In this document: piece after piece, positions 27,901 to 41,200 of the stretch
Position numbering within the stretch: the first letter of the stretch is position 1
Layout: each line of letters opens with the position of its first letter
NCBI RefSeq assembly: GCF_040115645.1
Contig: NC_089550.1
Location: forward strand, 2,232,001-2,296,000
DNA length: 64,000 nucleotides
Direction: 5' to 3'
From: Euwallacea fornicatus
Taxonomy: Eukaryota; Arthropoda; Insecta; Coleoptera; Curculionidae
Notes under the pieces: generated by a model
What the model saw: only the letters and a program-made list of their open reading frames with translations
Databases searched by the model: none
Told to the model about the DNA's origin: nothing
Made by a program: the position numbers and the translations under genes

Positions 27901-29671
27901 TTTGAGCAAAACTTCCAACTTTTGTTTACACGGAGCCGTAAACAGAAACATTCCCTTTAAGGCCCCTCAGGGCCTCGCTGTTTTATCGATTACTTGTCGG
28001 TCTGACGACGTCGAAAGTGCACTGCTATCCAGAAACGTTAGAAAGTTTCCAGAGAGTTTGCCTTAACTGTTTTTCTTTAGTCGATCGCAACATGAACTCC
28101 TATAAACACACGAAACTAGTTCGTCGGGCCAGTTTACATGCTGAGAATAGCTCGTTTATGGCAAGGAAACATGATTCCGAAAGGAAAATTTCGAAGGAAG
28201 TTCTTGAATCTGGGTGTTTGGATCATTAATATTTAGGAGCAGTTTTTTAATGCTGATGCTCTAGGGAATTATTGAAGTCGATGCACCGCAAATTGGATCT
28301 AGCGATGCTCTTCTAGAGATGTCGTTCAAGAGGGTTTAAGCACGGTTTTTCAATCGACTAGCGTATGTGCTGTTATTGTTAATGTCCTCGTAAGCGGAAC
28401 TATCTGTTTTCTAATGCGCAGTTAAAAGCTAATATGTGGGCAAATACGTCTAACATTGAGATAACTTACCAGGTGACAATTTCGGCATGGAGAAATGGCA
28501 ATTTTGATGTGATGCGCAAAATGGAAGAACCCTTTTCGTCAACCCCTCTTCTCCGAGTGAAACCCTGAAAATTATAATGACGCAGTCAATACAGAATTTT
28601 TTTTAATTTTTGAAATACGCCGTGCTCTCTCATCTAGACAGAGCCTCAGATTATAGAAAGAAATTGTTAATACCCCGCGGAGATGAATTGAACAAATTTA
28701 ATTTAAAGCACTCCATGCTAAGAACGAGTCTTATTAGCACTACCGGTTTAGGAACCTTACATTTTTTCAAAACTTGTTGAATTTACAACGTTGTCAAATC
28801 ATAACTAACTACGGGATCACAAGAGTCACCTCACAGAAAGAGATCTTCTGTGTGAACTACGCCTGAAGTAAATAATAGTCAAATGAAAATTATCTTCTTG
28901 CTTCGTGTCATTTCTTGTACCGGTCGATTAAACAACCGAGCCTTAGTCATCGTTGTATTTAAATTAATTTCGTGTTGTTTAAATTTGTGTCCACATAGTT
29001 ATTTGCTGCCTCAGGTGGAAAAATAGCAAATTTAGGTACCTCATCGATATTTACACTTTACAGCATGTTTTGCATGATTATAATGTCACTTTTTCTGTCA
29101 ATAAGAGAAAAATCATTTTTTCCGCGTTCCCCCTTTAGGATCATAGATATTACTAAGCAAATTAAAAAAAAAATTCATTCCCGCACCTTTTGGTGCTCTT
29201 TTTTCACATAAAAATCCACTCAAAACTACTTTGGGGATTCATGAGAAGCAACAAAGATCTTCGCTTTTGGATTTCCCATGGAAAAATTGCCTATTTCTCC
29301 TAAAAACGAATTATTAAATCCACCATTTTCCATAATAAATGAACATTGTTGACACACATTTACCTGGTTTTTTGTTTACGTCCGACAATTGCAGTGTAAC
29401 AGCCGCTACCTTGAGAAGTTCATTAACCACAGAGTTTATACTATTTTTAGTTTTGCAACCTGTACAACGTTACAACATCAAAAGGGAAAGCGACATTTTT
29501 AATATGAAAACGCAAATTTCGTATACCGTAAGACTTGAATTGCGTTAATTTTTTTTTCTGCGAGCCATGTTGGCAAATTGCCGGCATTGTGACAATTTTT
29601 CGCGACCTACCTGGCGAATAACACTAACGGTCTTGTAACGAAACTTCTACAAATAGATGTGACCTATAAAA

Positions 29672-29703
29672 ACTACACTTGCTTTTGCCGAAACAAGTGT
29701 AGT
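29672..29703. repeat. Perfect 10-bp stem hairpin
   Basis: ACTACACTTG (29672-29681), a 12-base loop, then CAAGTGTAGT (29694-29703), an exact inverse. It is too short for an animal pre-miRNA and lies in the A-B intron. Confidence 0.6.
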
Positions 29704-31063
29704 GTAGCATATTAACGGCTTTAAAGATAAATAAATGGCTTTGTCTCCTCATTACAAAGTTGTATATATAGGCATGCATACATAATATGCTTAAAAAAGT
29801 TTTTAAAACGTTAATTTTTAAACGTTTACGCTCTATTTGAAAATAGATTAAACATAAGTAGAATTTGGTTAATTAACCCAAATTTCACTGATAAAAACAT
29901 TAGAAAGACTCATTTATCTTGAAGCAAAGAAGAAAAAAACAAAGATAATTATTTGTCTAAATTTCATCTGAACACGTACGGATATAGATATCCGGAGAAA
30001 TCCGAAATGCAAAATAATATTCGTAGTATTTCGAAATTTCATGGATTTTTCTGTACTCATGTAGGGACTTCTTCTAATTTCAATGTCTTTAACGCTTAAT
30101 TAGTCCTCAGCTTGACGTCCACTAAAATGTTTCAATCTCTTACTTTTGTTAAGATCCTAGTAGCTGAATTTGGAACGCCTGTACGAGTGAAAACCAATAG
30201 ATTTTTTCTGACAAATATTTCTGGCATTTATCTGTTAAAATCACAAAGTATTTTTTCCATAAAGGAAGTCGGAAACACGTCTCTCATGGATACCATACTG
30301 CAGAAAAGGGATTTTTAGGAGAAAAGGAGGATTGATTATTCAGAGACATTTCCTAAGTTTCTTAGAAAAACCCCAAATTTCATTTCGAAGTATGGAATTC
30401 CCTGTTGTATCTTAATTTTGCGTACATAAATTAGTTAGAGAAATTCATATTTCAACGATACAAACGTAAACTACGATTACTGTGATTGCCATTTCAAAAC
30501 AAGAGAAAAAAACCAATATAATTACTTGTTCTGGAATTGATTAATATTCCTATACTCTTCAAACATAAAACTATTCCTATGGCAGTCTTCCTTAGTATCC
30601 GTCTGTTGGAACTAGAAGGTTGTTTTAACGTCAAAAATGCGAATTTTCACGAAAATACAAGGAAAACTAGTTGTTTCTATATTTAATTTAATACAAATGG
30701 ATTAAGAACTAGATGGATTAAGAACTAAATTAACTTAGATGTCCGAGCACAGAAGAGAATCCCCTCAAATAAATCCTGAGCAAGGTTACTTCCAACCAAG
30801 CATTCGACACAAAAAATTGGCATAATTAACTGAGAAAGCTTAAAGCTGCTTTTGTATGAATTAAGGTTTTGGGGTGGTTTGCAGGCAAAAAATTCGGGAC
30901 GATTCAATACAGAAAGAAGGAAAATAGCGTAAAAACGTTAAACCAATTTAAACATACTCGACAGCTTATTTGTACATTTACGTAAGTAATGGACGCAGGC
31001 CATAAGAAAGTTAGAGAACGTTGTGTTTACGTTGCGATAAGTTTACGTTATGTTTCGTAAATC

Positions 31064-31079
31064 TATATATATATATATA
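31064..31079. repeat. TA microsatellite
   Basis: Eight uninterrupted TA units in the intron 1.1 kb upstream of exon B. Confidence 0.85.
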
Positions 31080-32157
31080 CCTGACTTTAAGTAAGAATAT
31101 CCCCTCAAATCAGGCACCATTGAGACCACTTTAACCATTGAAAAATATACATTTAGGTGTTAACTATTAATAACACGAATTAAATCTTACGATTTTAATG
31201 CGACCCATCATATTTAAGCAAAAAACTACGAAAAACTACCCACCTTGACTTGCACCTTCTCATATACCGCCATTATTAAACAAACGAGAGATGATCAGTA
31301 TTGACCTTTCAATATGGGCACGTCATTGGTCCTTAGACTGTCATGGCCGGTGTTTAACGTTTGTTGAGAAGTTTTTACACATTTCGATCATTTTATTGGC
31401 CGAAAAAGATTTGAAATTTTCCCGGGAAGTTTGAATATTCGTATGGGGAGGTAATGCTGAAATTTCGCAAGAAAATTCAATTATAGAGGAGGTTTAGTGA
31501 AAAATCCGACATTGGGAGCATAGAATAGATTGAATTGTAATGATAATAAGAAACTCTATTTAGTCAAGGCATGTAAATACGTAGCCATAATGCGATTAAA
31601 ACGAAAATCGAAGATTCATAATTTTTTGACGATATTAACGCATTTTTTCTTAACTGTTTGCTAAATAAGAAATCTTCTGGAAGCACTGTTTTTAGCAATG
31701 TCGAAAAGTCGGGAGAATCATTAGCACTGTCGAAACTGAATTAATAACGGCCCAGTGGCTTTGTTGATCTATTGTAAGTGAATTAATTTCCCTTTTTGAA
31801 CTCTCTAGGATTTCAATGGCGAAACGCAAACCCAAGAAGCTGGTCAATCGAGCATGAACCTATGGAAGACTTACTGTTTCAAACGTACCAAAAATAAGTG
31901 CCTTCAAATATGACTCAAAAACTGGAAGTCGGTTGAATCTGTGTTCCTCACATACCACTCAATTTAGGTGTAAATACGATTTTTTTGTTGACTAATTCTT
32001 AGCTCTGTTATTGTTGTTTTACAAGCTTTAAGTTTTTAGAAGTAATTTAATTCCCTAATAGTTAATAGTGTCCAACATATTTCGGCAACGTTTTAATTTT
32101 TGAACAGTGCTGCAGGGATGCGAACTCAAAGTGTAGAGTGAATTCCAGTTTGGCAAG

Positions 32158-32254
32158 ATGTTTGAAATGTGGAATAATGTCGCCACCAAGCTGGAGTTGC
32201 AGCAGGTGCAAATCCAGTCTCAGCAACCACATACTTCCAGTGGATCCATCAAAG
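32158..32254 (+). CDS. HR3: HR3 exon B, classical N-terminus (MFEMW...GSIK)
   Basis: This first coding exon encodes 32 residues: MFEMWNNVATKLE, a Gln-rich stretch, then HTSSGSIK, before the donor G|GTAAAG at 32255. Drosophila DHR3 has the same design (MFDMWSSVTSKLE...GSIK followed by AQIEI), so this is the conserved isoform. An in-frame TAG at 32134 lies 24 bases upstream, supporting ATG 32158. Position -3 is A, a fair Kozak context. A possible acceptor (GAATTCCAG) ends at 32148, so the exon may carry a spliced 5' UTR. It ends in phase 1 and joins the DBD exon at 59,060 across a 26.8-kb intron to give K-A-QIEI. Confidence 0.93.
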
Positions 32255-35200
32255 GTAAAGTCCACAGAAATAATTAATTAAATGTAGCAAAGAAAGAAAT
32301 TTCGGAAGAGAAGAATATTAATGGATCACGTGGGATCTTCCCATGTCCATGGGCGTATCAAAATCGGTATTTAATCTATTAAAAAGCGCTTTCATTGGCT
32401 TCGCTTCTTTTATGGCAACAATGGGAGGCTGATTCGTTACCGAAATAGTGGCATTTTGGTAATTTCAGAGGAAGTAACGGTTTATACAAGACGAAAATTT
32501 GACGGTTTATTATATTGTGAGGTTCATCGGCCTGTGAAACGTCTCAGGTTTTGCAGTTAGTCCTAACTTTTTATATGGCCGAGCAAGTTCCCGCTAATTT
32601 TATTTTTGGCTCACTTATTTTGATGATGATCTTTCCGCGTAAAGGCAATTTTTGCTAGTTAAATAATAAATCGAAAAGAATGTGATTTGATTGTAAATAT
32701 TGACCATTGGGCTGCTCGGTTGTTCACAGTTTCCCTTGAAAAAATAATGAAATTAAGTGAAGGAGTCGGTAAAAAAACAGTGGATATGTATTCGGAGGAG
32801 TAAAAGTAGTACTTTCCACCCTTGTCGTGCAAATAAATATAACTGCAATAGTAGTATTTAGTGAAAATAATGAGGGTTCTTGGTCAAAATGCTCGATATC
32901 TCAAAGTTCTGACCGAAAAAGAAACTTTGTGATATCTATAATTGAGAGATTTGATTTTGAGACGCAACATTTCAAAGATTCCCAGAATTTTTAAAAAGTA
33001 ATGAAAATTTAGGTTTTTTTTATAATAGTACTGGAATTGCTGAGTTTTATATTGTTTTAGATCCTATCGACGAGCTTCAAGCTTACAATGAATGAAAACA
33101 TGAGATTTGACCGTTACTAAATGTTCGAAAGTATTTTCATTCTCAGTAAACAAATATATAGGCCCCATTTAAGCATAACACGTTTATTTTTCGCATTGCT
33201 TTGACAATGTTTCAGCGACTATCCAACAACGATCTACTGGGTGCTACATCAAGGTTTACATCGGCGAGGTCAATTTTTCGGGTATCGCACTATTTTGAGG
33301 TCAAGGGACCAATAATACGTTTTGCTATTTAAACCGTTTGATTTTATCCAACGCATTGATATTCAATGTGATGAGTCACCCCCTGCAGAAGAAACTAAGG
33401 TAGAGACCGCAACTTCAGCGCAGAAGTAGGTGGATTGTTTTAATTAATAAGACCATCATTTTATCATCAAATGGTTGAAATGACGTCACGCTCGGCACCA
33501 CGGATGAAAGATACCTGATTATACGTTTCTGCCTTGATTTTGCCGAGGAATGTATTGCCAACATCGATGATGTAACGCAAATAAACATATAAATTTATTG
33601 ACAAAATAATAAGTACATGCAAGAATACTGACGGCTATGAATATGTGATTTTCAGTTAGAATTGTGTGAAGGCTGCTTAGTTTTCCAGTGTGAAAAATTT
33701 CGGAAAATCATGGATATTTTGAATCGCTCAATGAACGTAAACTAGACATTGAGGTACCAAAACAACTCAAGGTTTGTTTTGGTAATTTTTTAAGGAGAAT
33801 CGGTCAAGGAATGTTTGTTTTTGACGACGATTCGTGGATATTTGTTAAAAAAATCGCAACAAGACTTTTTTCTCCATCTAACTTACAAGAGTTATTTAAC
33901 ACACGCTTCCCACATGCCGCAGTGGTATTGGTGAGAGTTGGCCATATAGATTCAACACCAGCTAAAGCAATTAAGTGTTGTAAAATTTCCGGCTGCTGCT
34001 TGGATATTATTATAAATAATTTATTAATTTATTTTACCGTTCCTGCATCGGCTTATGTAAAGACAAGGAAGGAAGTAACGTGTAATAATTTCTTCACAGT
34101 TTTATCATCGTTATTGCGGGGAGATTTGCTTTAGTTTTGTTTCGCGCCGGACATTCTAAACGGCATGCGAATGAGGAAAAACAAACGGTAGATAATCAGC
34201 TTAAAGAAAATTAAGTGATAATGATGCAAACTGTCGCAACATTGCAGTGATTATATGTAAAAAAAAGAGTCGAAAGGAGACTTTCATCAATGTGTGGTGA
34301 ACTGAAACAACCTAAATAGGGAGGTTCATGAAAAAATTGTATTTAAACACTGTAAATTGTTAAGTGGTCAAATAAATCGCTCTATGGGAAAACCCCCTTT
34401 TACCGACTTACATTATTTTTCTATTATTTCGAAAACCGTGTTTTAAGCGTTTGGCTGCAAACCGATTATGTTTAAAATAACCATATATCTTAATATAAAT
34501 TAAGAGCATTTTCAGCGTTACAAAGTTTAATTCACGTGCGATAAAACCCTTTATCGCACGCTCGTAGAAAAATTAAATAATATCAACTTTATACGAGTTC
34601 GCACACTCTTGTGACCAATCGGAGGAAATCGTTGCCTGACGAATGCATGGGAAGAAAGCTTTACTCCAAAAGTTTGAAGAGGTAATGATGTAATGGTTTC
34701 GATGATGGCACCAAAAATGGTGATGAAGCATCGTTGGCGATCAAATTGTTTTGACAGACAATTTTAACGTCATTCTTAAGCCTAATGATCCTTGTCATGG
34801 AAGCCATGGAAGTAAGGTAAACCATATTAGGCCTAGTTCACACTTCAAAAGTCGGCAATTTCTCATTAAATTCGTTGGGCAACCAGCCACCAGTGGCAAA
34901 CTTCGTTGCACCACGTCATAATCGATCGATTGCCAATGCAATAAGTACCATGCAACTGCTTAACATTCCTATTAAGCGCGATCAAAATAAACGAAGAAAA
35001 AACTCGTTAAATCGAATTAAAGTGTTGGCCACCGTTAAGGTGAAATTACACAAAAATCATTGAGAGCAAACTCTCTTGAACCATGCAACGTTCCTGCGAT
35101 ATCGGCGAGTGTGTTTATGCGGATGACGCATCGATGTCGGTCGACTTTCAATACCATATCGAGCCAAGACCGAACCTTCAAAAAACCCATTTGAGTGGTT

Positions 35201-38200
35201 CCTTGGGAAATTATGCAACGGTAAGCGTGACCGGTAACTGTTACTATAAGTTTCTCTTATCAGCATGGATTAATTCCATGAGGCAACCGGAACAAAATGA
35301 AATATATGGTAGTCATCATTCATCATAAACGCACACAACTAAGACATACTCGATTTGGTCAAGAATGACGTTTTCTTCTTCTACGACTATTATTGGGTTC
35401 TCACTGATTTGTTACTGATTTGTCGCAATTATTGAGGTTTTTTCATGTTCCATTTACCTTAAAGTGCTGTAACAAAGGAGAAAAAAATATGACATGTCAC
35501 TCGATATTAACTTTCATTCCGATAACAAGTCCCAATCAATTTGGGTCTTATTTGCTCATCGTGTGCCCGATCTGATTTATTGAAAAACTGAAACAATAAG
35601 CATGAAGAGTGTGCACTGAATAACTAAGTAACAGGTACTGGTAATGAATAACCCAATGGCGTACACCAACACCAAGAAACTCAACCCAAATTAAATTCCT
35701 CAGCTCTATGCAGGTTGAAGCAGTGACCTCCATCGGTCCTCTAACTCATGACTGATTTCACAAAATATTTGTACCTAAAGTAACATTGATTTTTGGTAAA
35801 AGAGAATTACCCAAGTTTCCAGGATCCGCCACTGGCGACTCAAATAGAGGCAGCAACATCAAACACTTACTCACATGCACTTTGTATGTATTGTGTGTTT
35901 CTTTATAACCGTTCTTATCGGGTTTAAGAGCGTTGAACTCGAGGGAAAATGGGTCAGTAAGATAATACACTTTATACTATACACGATGAAGATTACTTTT
36001 TACACAATTTTACACGTGTGTTAAATGTTGATAGAAGTCCGTGCGTTACGACATTAATTATTAGACGACAGGAATACTGATGAGGTTGGTTGTTGCTCAG
36101 TCTTGTAACGAGTAAAAAGATGCTTGTGTTTAGCGGGGAAATTTGTACGTGGAACGTTGCAGTTTTTGGAAAAAAAGCAGCATAAAGAACAGGAGAAAAT
36201 GAAATAATTCATTTTGAAAAAAAAATTGATAAAATTCGCAAATTTCACGTTTCGTAGAGTATAGAACAAGTAACAACCTAGACGAAGTTGATTTTGGATT
36301 GTTTTTTAAATCTGTATCCGCTCTTTTTGACAAATTGAGTGCCAATCTATGGCGGCGGTGCCAGATGAACTGACGTTACCATGACATCTTGCACCATATA
36401 TATTCGCCGATGCGTAACGCATCCCTTACAATAAAATGACGTCACAAGAGTACTAGTACACGTCGCGGTCTTCCCTCTAAAAAATGGGATCAACTTTAGC
36501 GGAATGCCGCAGGTTGCTTGCCGCATCCAGTCCTTCTAGATAGTTTATGGCAACATGTTATCAAACGAATTTTGCAGGGTTGTCACATTTTGCATAATTT
36601 GCTGATAATAGCCGTCGAGTCCGCATTCTTCACTTACTTTTGTAATGCGTATTACATCTGGTAACATTATATATTGTCGCAGTCGTTGGAACCAATTTAC
36701 CACAATAATCATAATAGACCATCCTGAAGAGCATGTCCTCGGGCTCGGCCAAATTAAGATTAACAAAATCAGATATTTCGTTGACATCACAACGGACTTA
36801 GCAAATATACTTGGAGTGCGAAAATGACTGCTTCTCTTCGAGAACTCGACAACGACTTGGAGGGTATAGTAGATTATACGATCCAATGAACTTAACAAAT
36901 ATGCTTGCAGTACCAACAAGACTGCATTAGTTCCTAGTTTCAATAACTTCTTAGAATGTGCAACAAATCATACGGTCCAACTGACGTAACAAATAATGCA
37001 CTTGATGAAGAAGAGAGAGAAGAAACACAAACTATAAAGTGGGATATTTAAACTTCCCTCTATGTATTAATTAAAGAGCGTCGAAGGTAAGAATCACCTT
37101 GATTGTGACTGCCATTCTCACAGGTACGAAATCAGGAATTTGCACTTACAGTACGAGTGTCATAGATTTTCATCACCGTATCCATTCAGACATTTCAATA
37201 GTTATCAGATCAAAAGTCAGTACTTATGTATCTTCCTGAATTGAGTTTATTAAGTTCTTTTTCAATCAAAATTCCATAGATTCGTCGGTAACGCTCCACC
37301 GCAAATCCCATTACCATTCCTCGTCACCAACGACGTTTCGTCCTTGTCCAATCAGCCGTCCCCAACCTTTATCATCGCTCAATAAAAACCGATTAATATC
37401 GTTAAATGGAAACGATGCAATTACGCCAAAATAGTAATAATCATAATAATAATCGTAAGTCTTGAAACCGCGGTGTGAATCGTGCTTGCGGACCCAACAA
37501 TGTCCTTGGTACGAGTCTTTCAACTTGTGACCCACTTTTGAGTCGGGGCCGCGCCACCATCGCGGCGAGCGGCAAATCGCACGCCACTCTTAACAACATC
37601 TGAATAACGTTGCTGCTGCGATAATCCCGCGTTATTGTGACATAAGAACCAGTGGCGGCCAGTCACAAAGTCAACTTTGTTTATATTGCAAAGTAGGGTT
37701 ATAGGACCATAACCGCTCGTCAATATAATGACTTATGTGACGGGAGTGAGAGTTAACAATTTTCAAATTTAAAATAATTTTGATAAAAAGAAGATTTCGT
37801 AACATTTTACAATCACAAACTTAACACATAATTTTATTTCCAGGTAAGACTACTTCGCTATTGCATTCGTAGGACTGTTAAGGTGGTAAGTAGGTACTTC
37901 CTAAAGATATACCTATACTCAGTATCTGCATTGTTAACACAAAATCACATATAGTGAATACAAGGTGATGCTGATATTAAAAGACTGCTTACAGCTACCT
38001 TAAATTTGTGTTTACTTTTTTGCGATTTTCCCGTGTTCTACGCCCCTGGCACACGCAGCAAAGTAGGTTCCCAAACGCAACTATTGCATGTAAACAATCG
38101 CATTATTCACTTATCTGGTCATGTGCAACACGGGGGCCGTTTATCTCGTGAACGGTAGACCGGTCCATGCCTATTTATATCCATACCTGTCGTCCAGTGC

Positions 38201-41200
38201 TCTACGTACGTACGTTAACAGTAAACATGCGAATACCTGCTTGATAAATGCAAGATAAATGGACCACAGTGAAGGTTTTTGTGTGCGAAGTTAATCGAAG
38301 CCTTATAAAAAAAAATCGTTGTCGTCTAACGCTTTAATGCTGGGTAATTTTTGTCTTGTTTTTAAGTTTATTTCAGCCATAATTTCTAATAAATAGCGAC
38401 GTATCTTAGAGGAAAGCGCTAGACCCCTCTTTTCGTTCTGGTTGCTCAGACATGTTTCCTTCTCCCGCCTTAATTAGTTCTTTTTTTGTTCCGCTTTGTA
38501 TTCCTTTTTATATATTTCTAAGATATTTTAAAGATTTGAAAGAATGCTCCACAATTCTTTTTTGGATCTTCATAGTCGACGTTCAGCTGGTTACACAGTG
38601 GATTGTCAACGTGTTCTGTTTGCTCTTTCAAGCAGTGATTTCTTTCATTTTACCTTCTTCAGTTCATGTGCGCAAGTTCTGGTTTAGCTTTTGTAATGAC
38701 CAGAATATATCACTTTTCACTAAGAAATGTCTCCAACAATTTTTAAATAATTTTCTTAGGATTTCCTTCGCTGCCTCTTCAACCACAATTAGTATTTCCA
38801 TTTATTTCCTTTCTTTGGGGATTTTGTGTTACTTTTGTTTATGTTGCAGTTCACTGCATGAAGAACCTCTTCAAATTTTTCAACATCGGAACTCAACAAA
38901 TATCGACTTTTCTGTCCAAAAGTTCATAAATATCAGTTCTGAAGACATAAATTTCATGAAAATCATAACTCATACTAGAAAAGAGCTAGAGTAACGAATT
39001 TTTTACAGCTGAATAGTCTGAAAACTTCTCTGCGAACATCGAGTTTTCAATGTTGCTTTATAGAGCCACATAGACAGTCTCAAATCGAGTATATGTATAG
39101 AGTTGGAACCTATAGATCCATAAATATGATGAGAATCGAGGATGCAATGTTTAAATAATCTTAACTCTTGCTAGACAGGAATTAGATCAATGAATTTTTT
39201 ACCATTCGTTACAACGAAATCTCTTCTATAAATATAATTTTGTAGCCTTGCTTCATAGAGCCATATACGAGTGTCTCAGATCGATGTAATAGAATTAACG
39301 CCTAAAGATCCATAAGCCTGAGTACTACACATCTGTAGTTTTCAATAAACGAGAGAGGAACTGTAATTTTACAGTTTGATAGCCCGAAATCTATTTTCGA
39401 AACACGATTTTTCAGTGTTGTTTTATAGAGCCACATGTAACGGGAGGAGCATTCGTGTTGCAGAGTTAAGAATCTGAAGATCGCATTTCTCATTAGGAAG
39501 ATGTTTCTGTATAATTCTTATGTAACTATTCTGCCATTCTTTCTCCATCTCAATTTACTCTCCTTCCAGTTTTAGTCTCAAGATTCCTTCGTAGATACCA
39601 TCTAAGATACAATATATACATAAATCAGGGTATTGTCATGTCACGATATACCTACTTAGGTATCTACAATGAAAACGGCAAATAACATGCTTTGAAATGT
39701 TGCTTAAAGCTACGGTTACGGTAAGTTTTTATTAAAAATAAATTGTCTACAATATATCGTATAATTATTAATAGTGTTGGAATCAAACGAACAATAGGAA
39801 ACAAAGAGGAGTGGAATAATGGGTATATTATTAAATTGCGACAGTTAAACGGTAAAATTTTTCTACGGCCATGTTGCTGAGGTAGCGACACACACTGTGG
39901 AGTTGTAAAACTCGCAGATAATGTAAAAGATAGTTCACACTGAAAACAATTACCTGGAAAATGCAAATCTGGAAAAGTTGGCTTTTTAGAGAACCTTTCA
40001 ATTACATAGATCCAGTCTGTAATAATTGGAACATTTGGCTGCCGATGAGGGCGCTGCGAAATGTCAATTAACCGAAGAACGCAAGTAACTCGTTATAACC
40101 TCAAATGAAATGTTATAGCAAATTTAATGTCATAATCGCCGATTTCCTCATGTTTTAATTTTATCCAGCAGGTGTCGCGTTCAGTTTTGGAGTTCCCAGT
40201 AGTTGGCAGCTGTATAATAATACACGTTGCCGGTTTTTCTCTCATCTATCATCTCAGATTTCATCAACTAATGTCTTCGTCGATAATCCTGCTCGCAATT
40301 ATCGCCGTCTTACGCAACTACCTTTAAATTAATTATTGCGCCGAAACCTGCATATGGCGGATTTATAATAAACGATGCAGGATTTTTTCCAACGAGAAGG
40401 ATTGAAAGAAAGTTGTCGGACCGCTCCAAAATGTCTTGGGGCGCACACTTCGATTACGAAACTCTCAAATGTTAAACAACACCCGTATGTGAAAGTTTTT
40501 TAGCAGAACATTTTTTTTTATTAAGTTGCCGCTTATATAACTTACTTTTTAGTACAATCACGGTCATAATTACTCAACTTTCTGGTGTTATGCACTTGAG
40601 GGAGAGTCTCCAAGTTGAGGCAACTTAGAGGAGGCAAATTGATGACTGAAGACTTGTCAAGAAAGGCAAAACTTTCTCTCTTTTATACCCACATTATCTT
40701 GAGGCGCTTTTATATTATTTCTTCTTTCACCGGGTACAATTACCGGGTATTTCCGCTTAACATATCAACCTGTCAGTTTAGATTTCATTGCCCATTTATA
40801 AAATTGCCCAATTATTATTGCTACTGTAAGAAATGATCCAATTTGAAAGTGATACCTATAATATTTTTTTGTCTCAGGGTGCAGGTCAATTTCATTGCAC
40901 GAACGGTAATTACTTTTGAGACACCGTGTAAAATGCGTTAAACTAAATACTATGCAATCTCAGTAATGTTATCGAGTGCGTCGGTTATACAATAGGAGAA
41001 TTTTTTAATCGAGATTACGAAGGTCGGTTAATGACCATCCTAAGGTCAGCCAGCGACCACAATGTGGCATGTGTTTACAAAACAAATAGTAATCATTGAA
41101 ATGTGATATTTTTAGAATTGTTTTAGGAAATTGTATGTATTGCATGACTTCAAACATGATCGGCATGTAATGCACAAGTTGCTAAAGACCTCATTGGAAC

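Larger units (their letters stand above)
3644..32157 (+). other. Long intron between HR3 exons A and B (28.5 kb)
   Basis: AT-rich DNA with no recognised gene. Its structured elements are listed separately: a nested terminal-inverted-repeat candidate at 11.8-13.3 kb, a long inverted-repeat element at 21.4-22.2 kb, a G-quadruplex motif at 15.1 kb, a hairpin at 29.7 kb and a TA microsatellite at 31.06 kb. GC-richer, CpG-containing islands at about 6.30-6.56, 8.64-8.90, 17.2-17.35 and 24.65-24.95 kb are the likeliest places for unannotated promoters, 5' UTR exons or enhancers. None contains a convincing coding exon. Confidence 0.5.

Noticed and set aside
36545..36943. 132-codon minus-strand ORF ending in EECGLDGYYQQIMQNV
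   Set aside because: The C-terminal part looks somewhat protein-like, but there is no recognisable domain, splice site or promoter. It starts next to the repeat block at 36.34-36.54 kb. It may be a transposon remnant.
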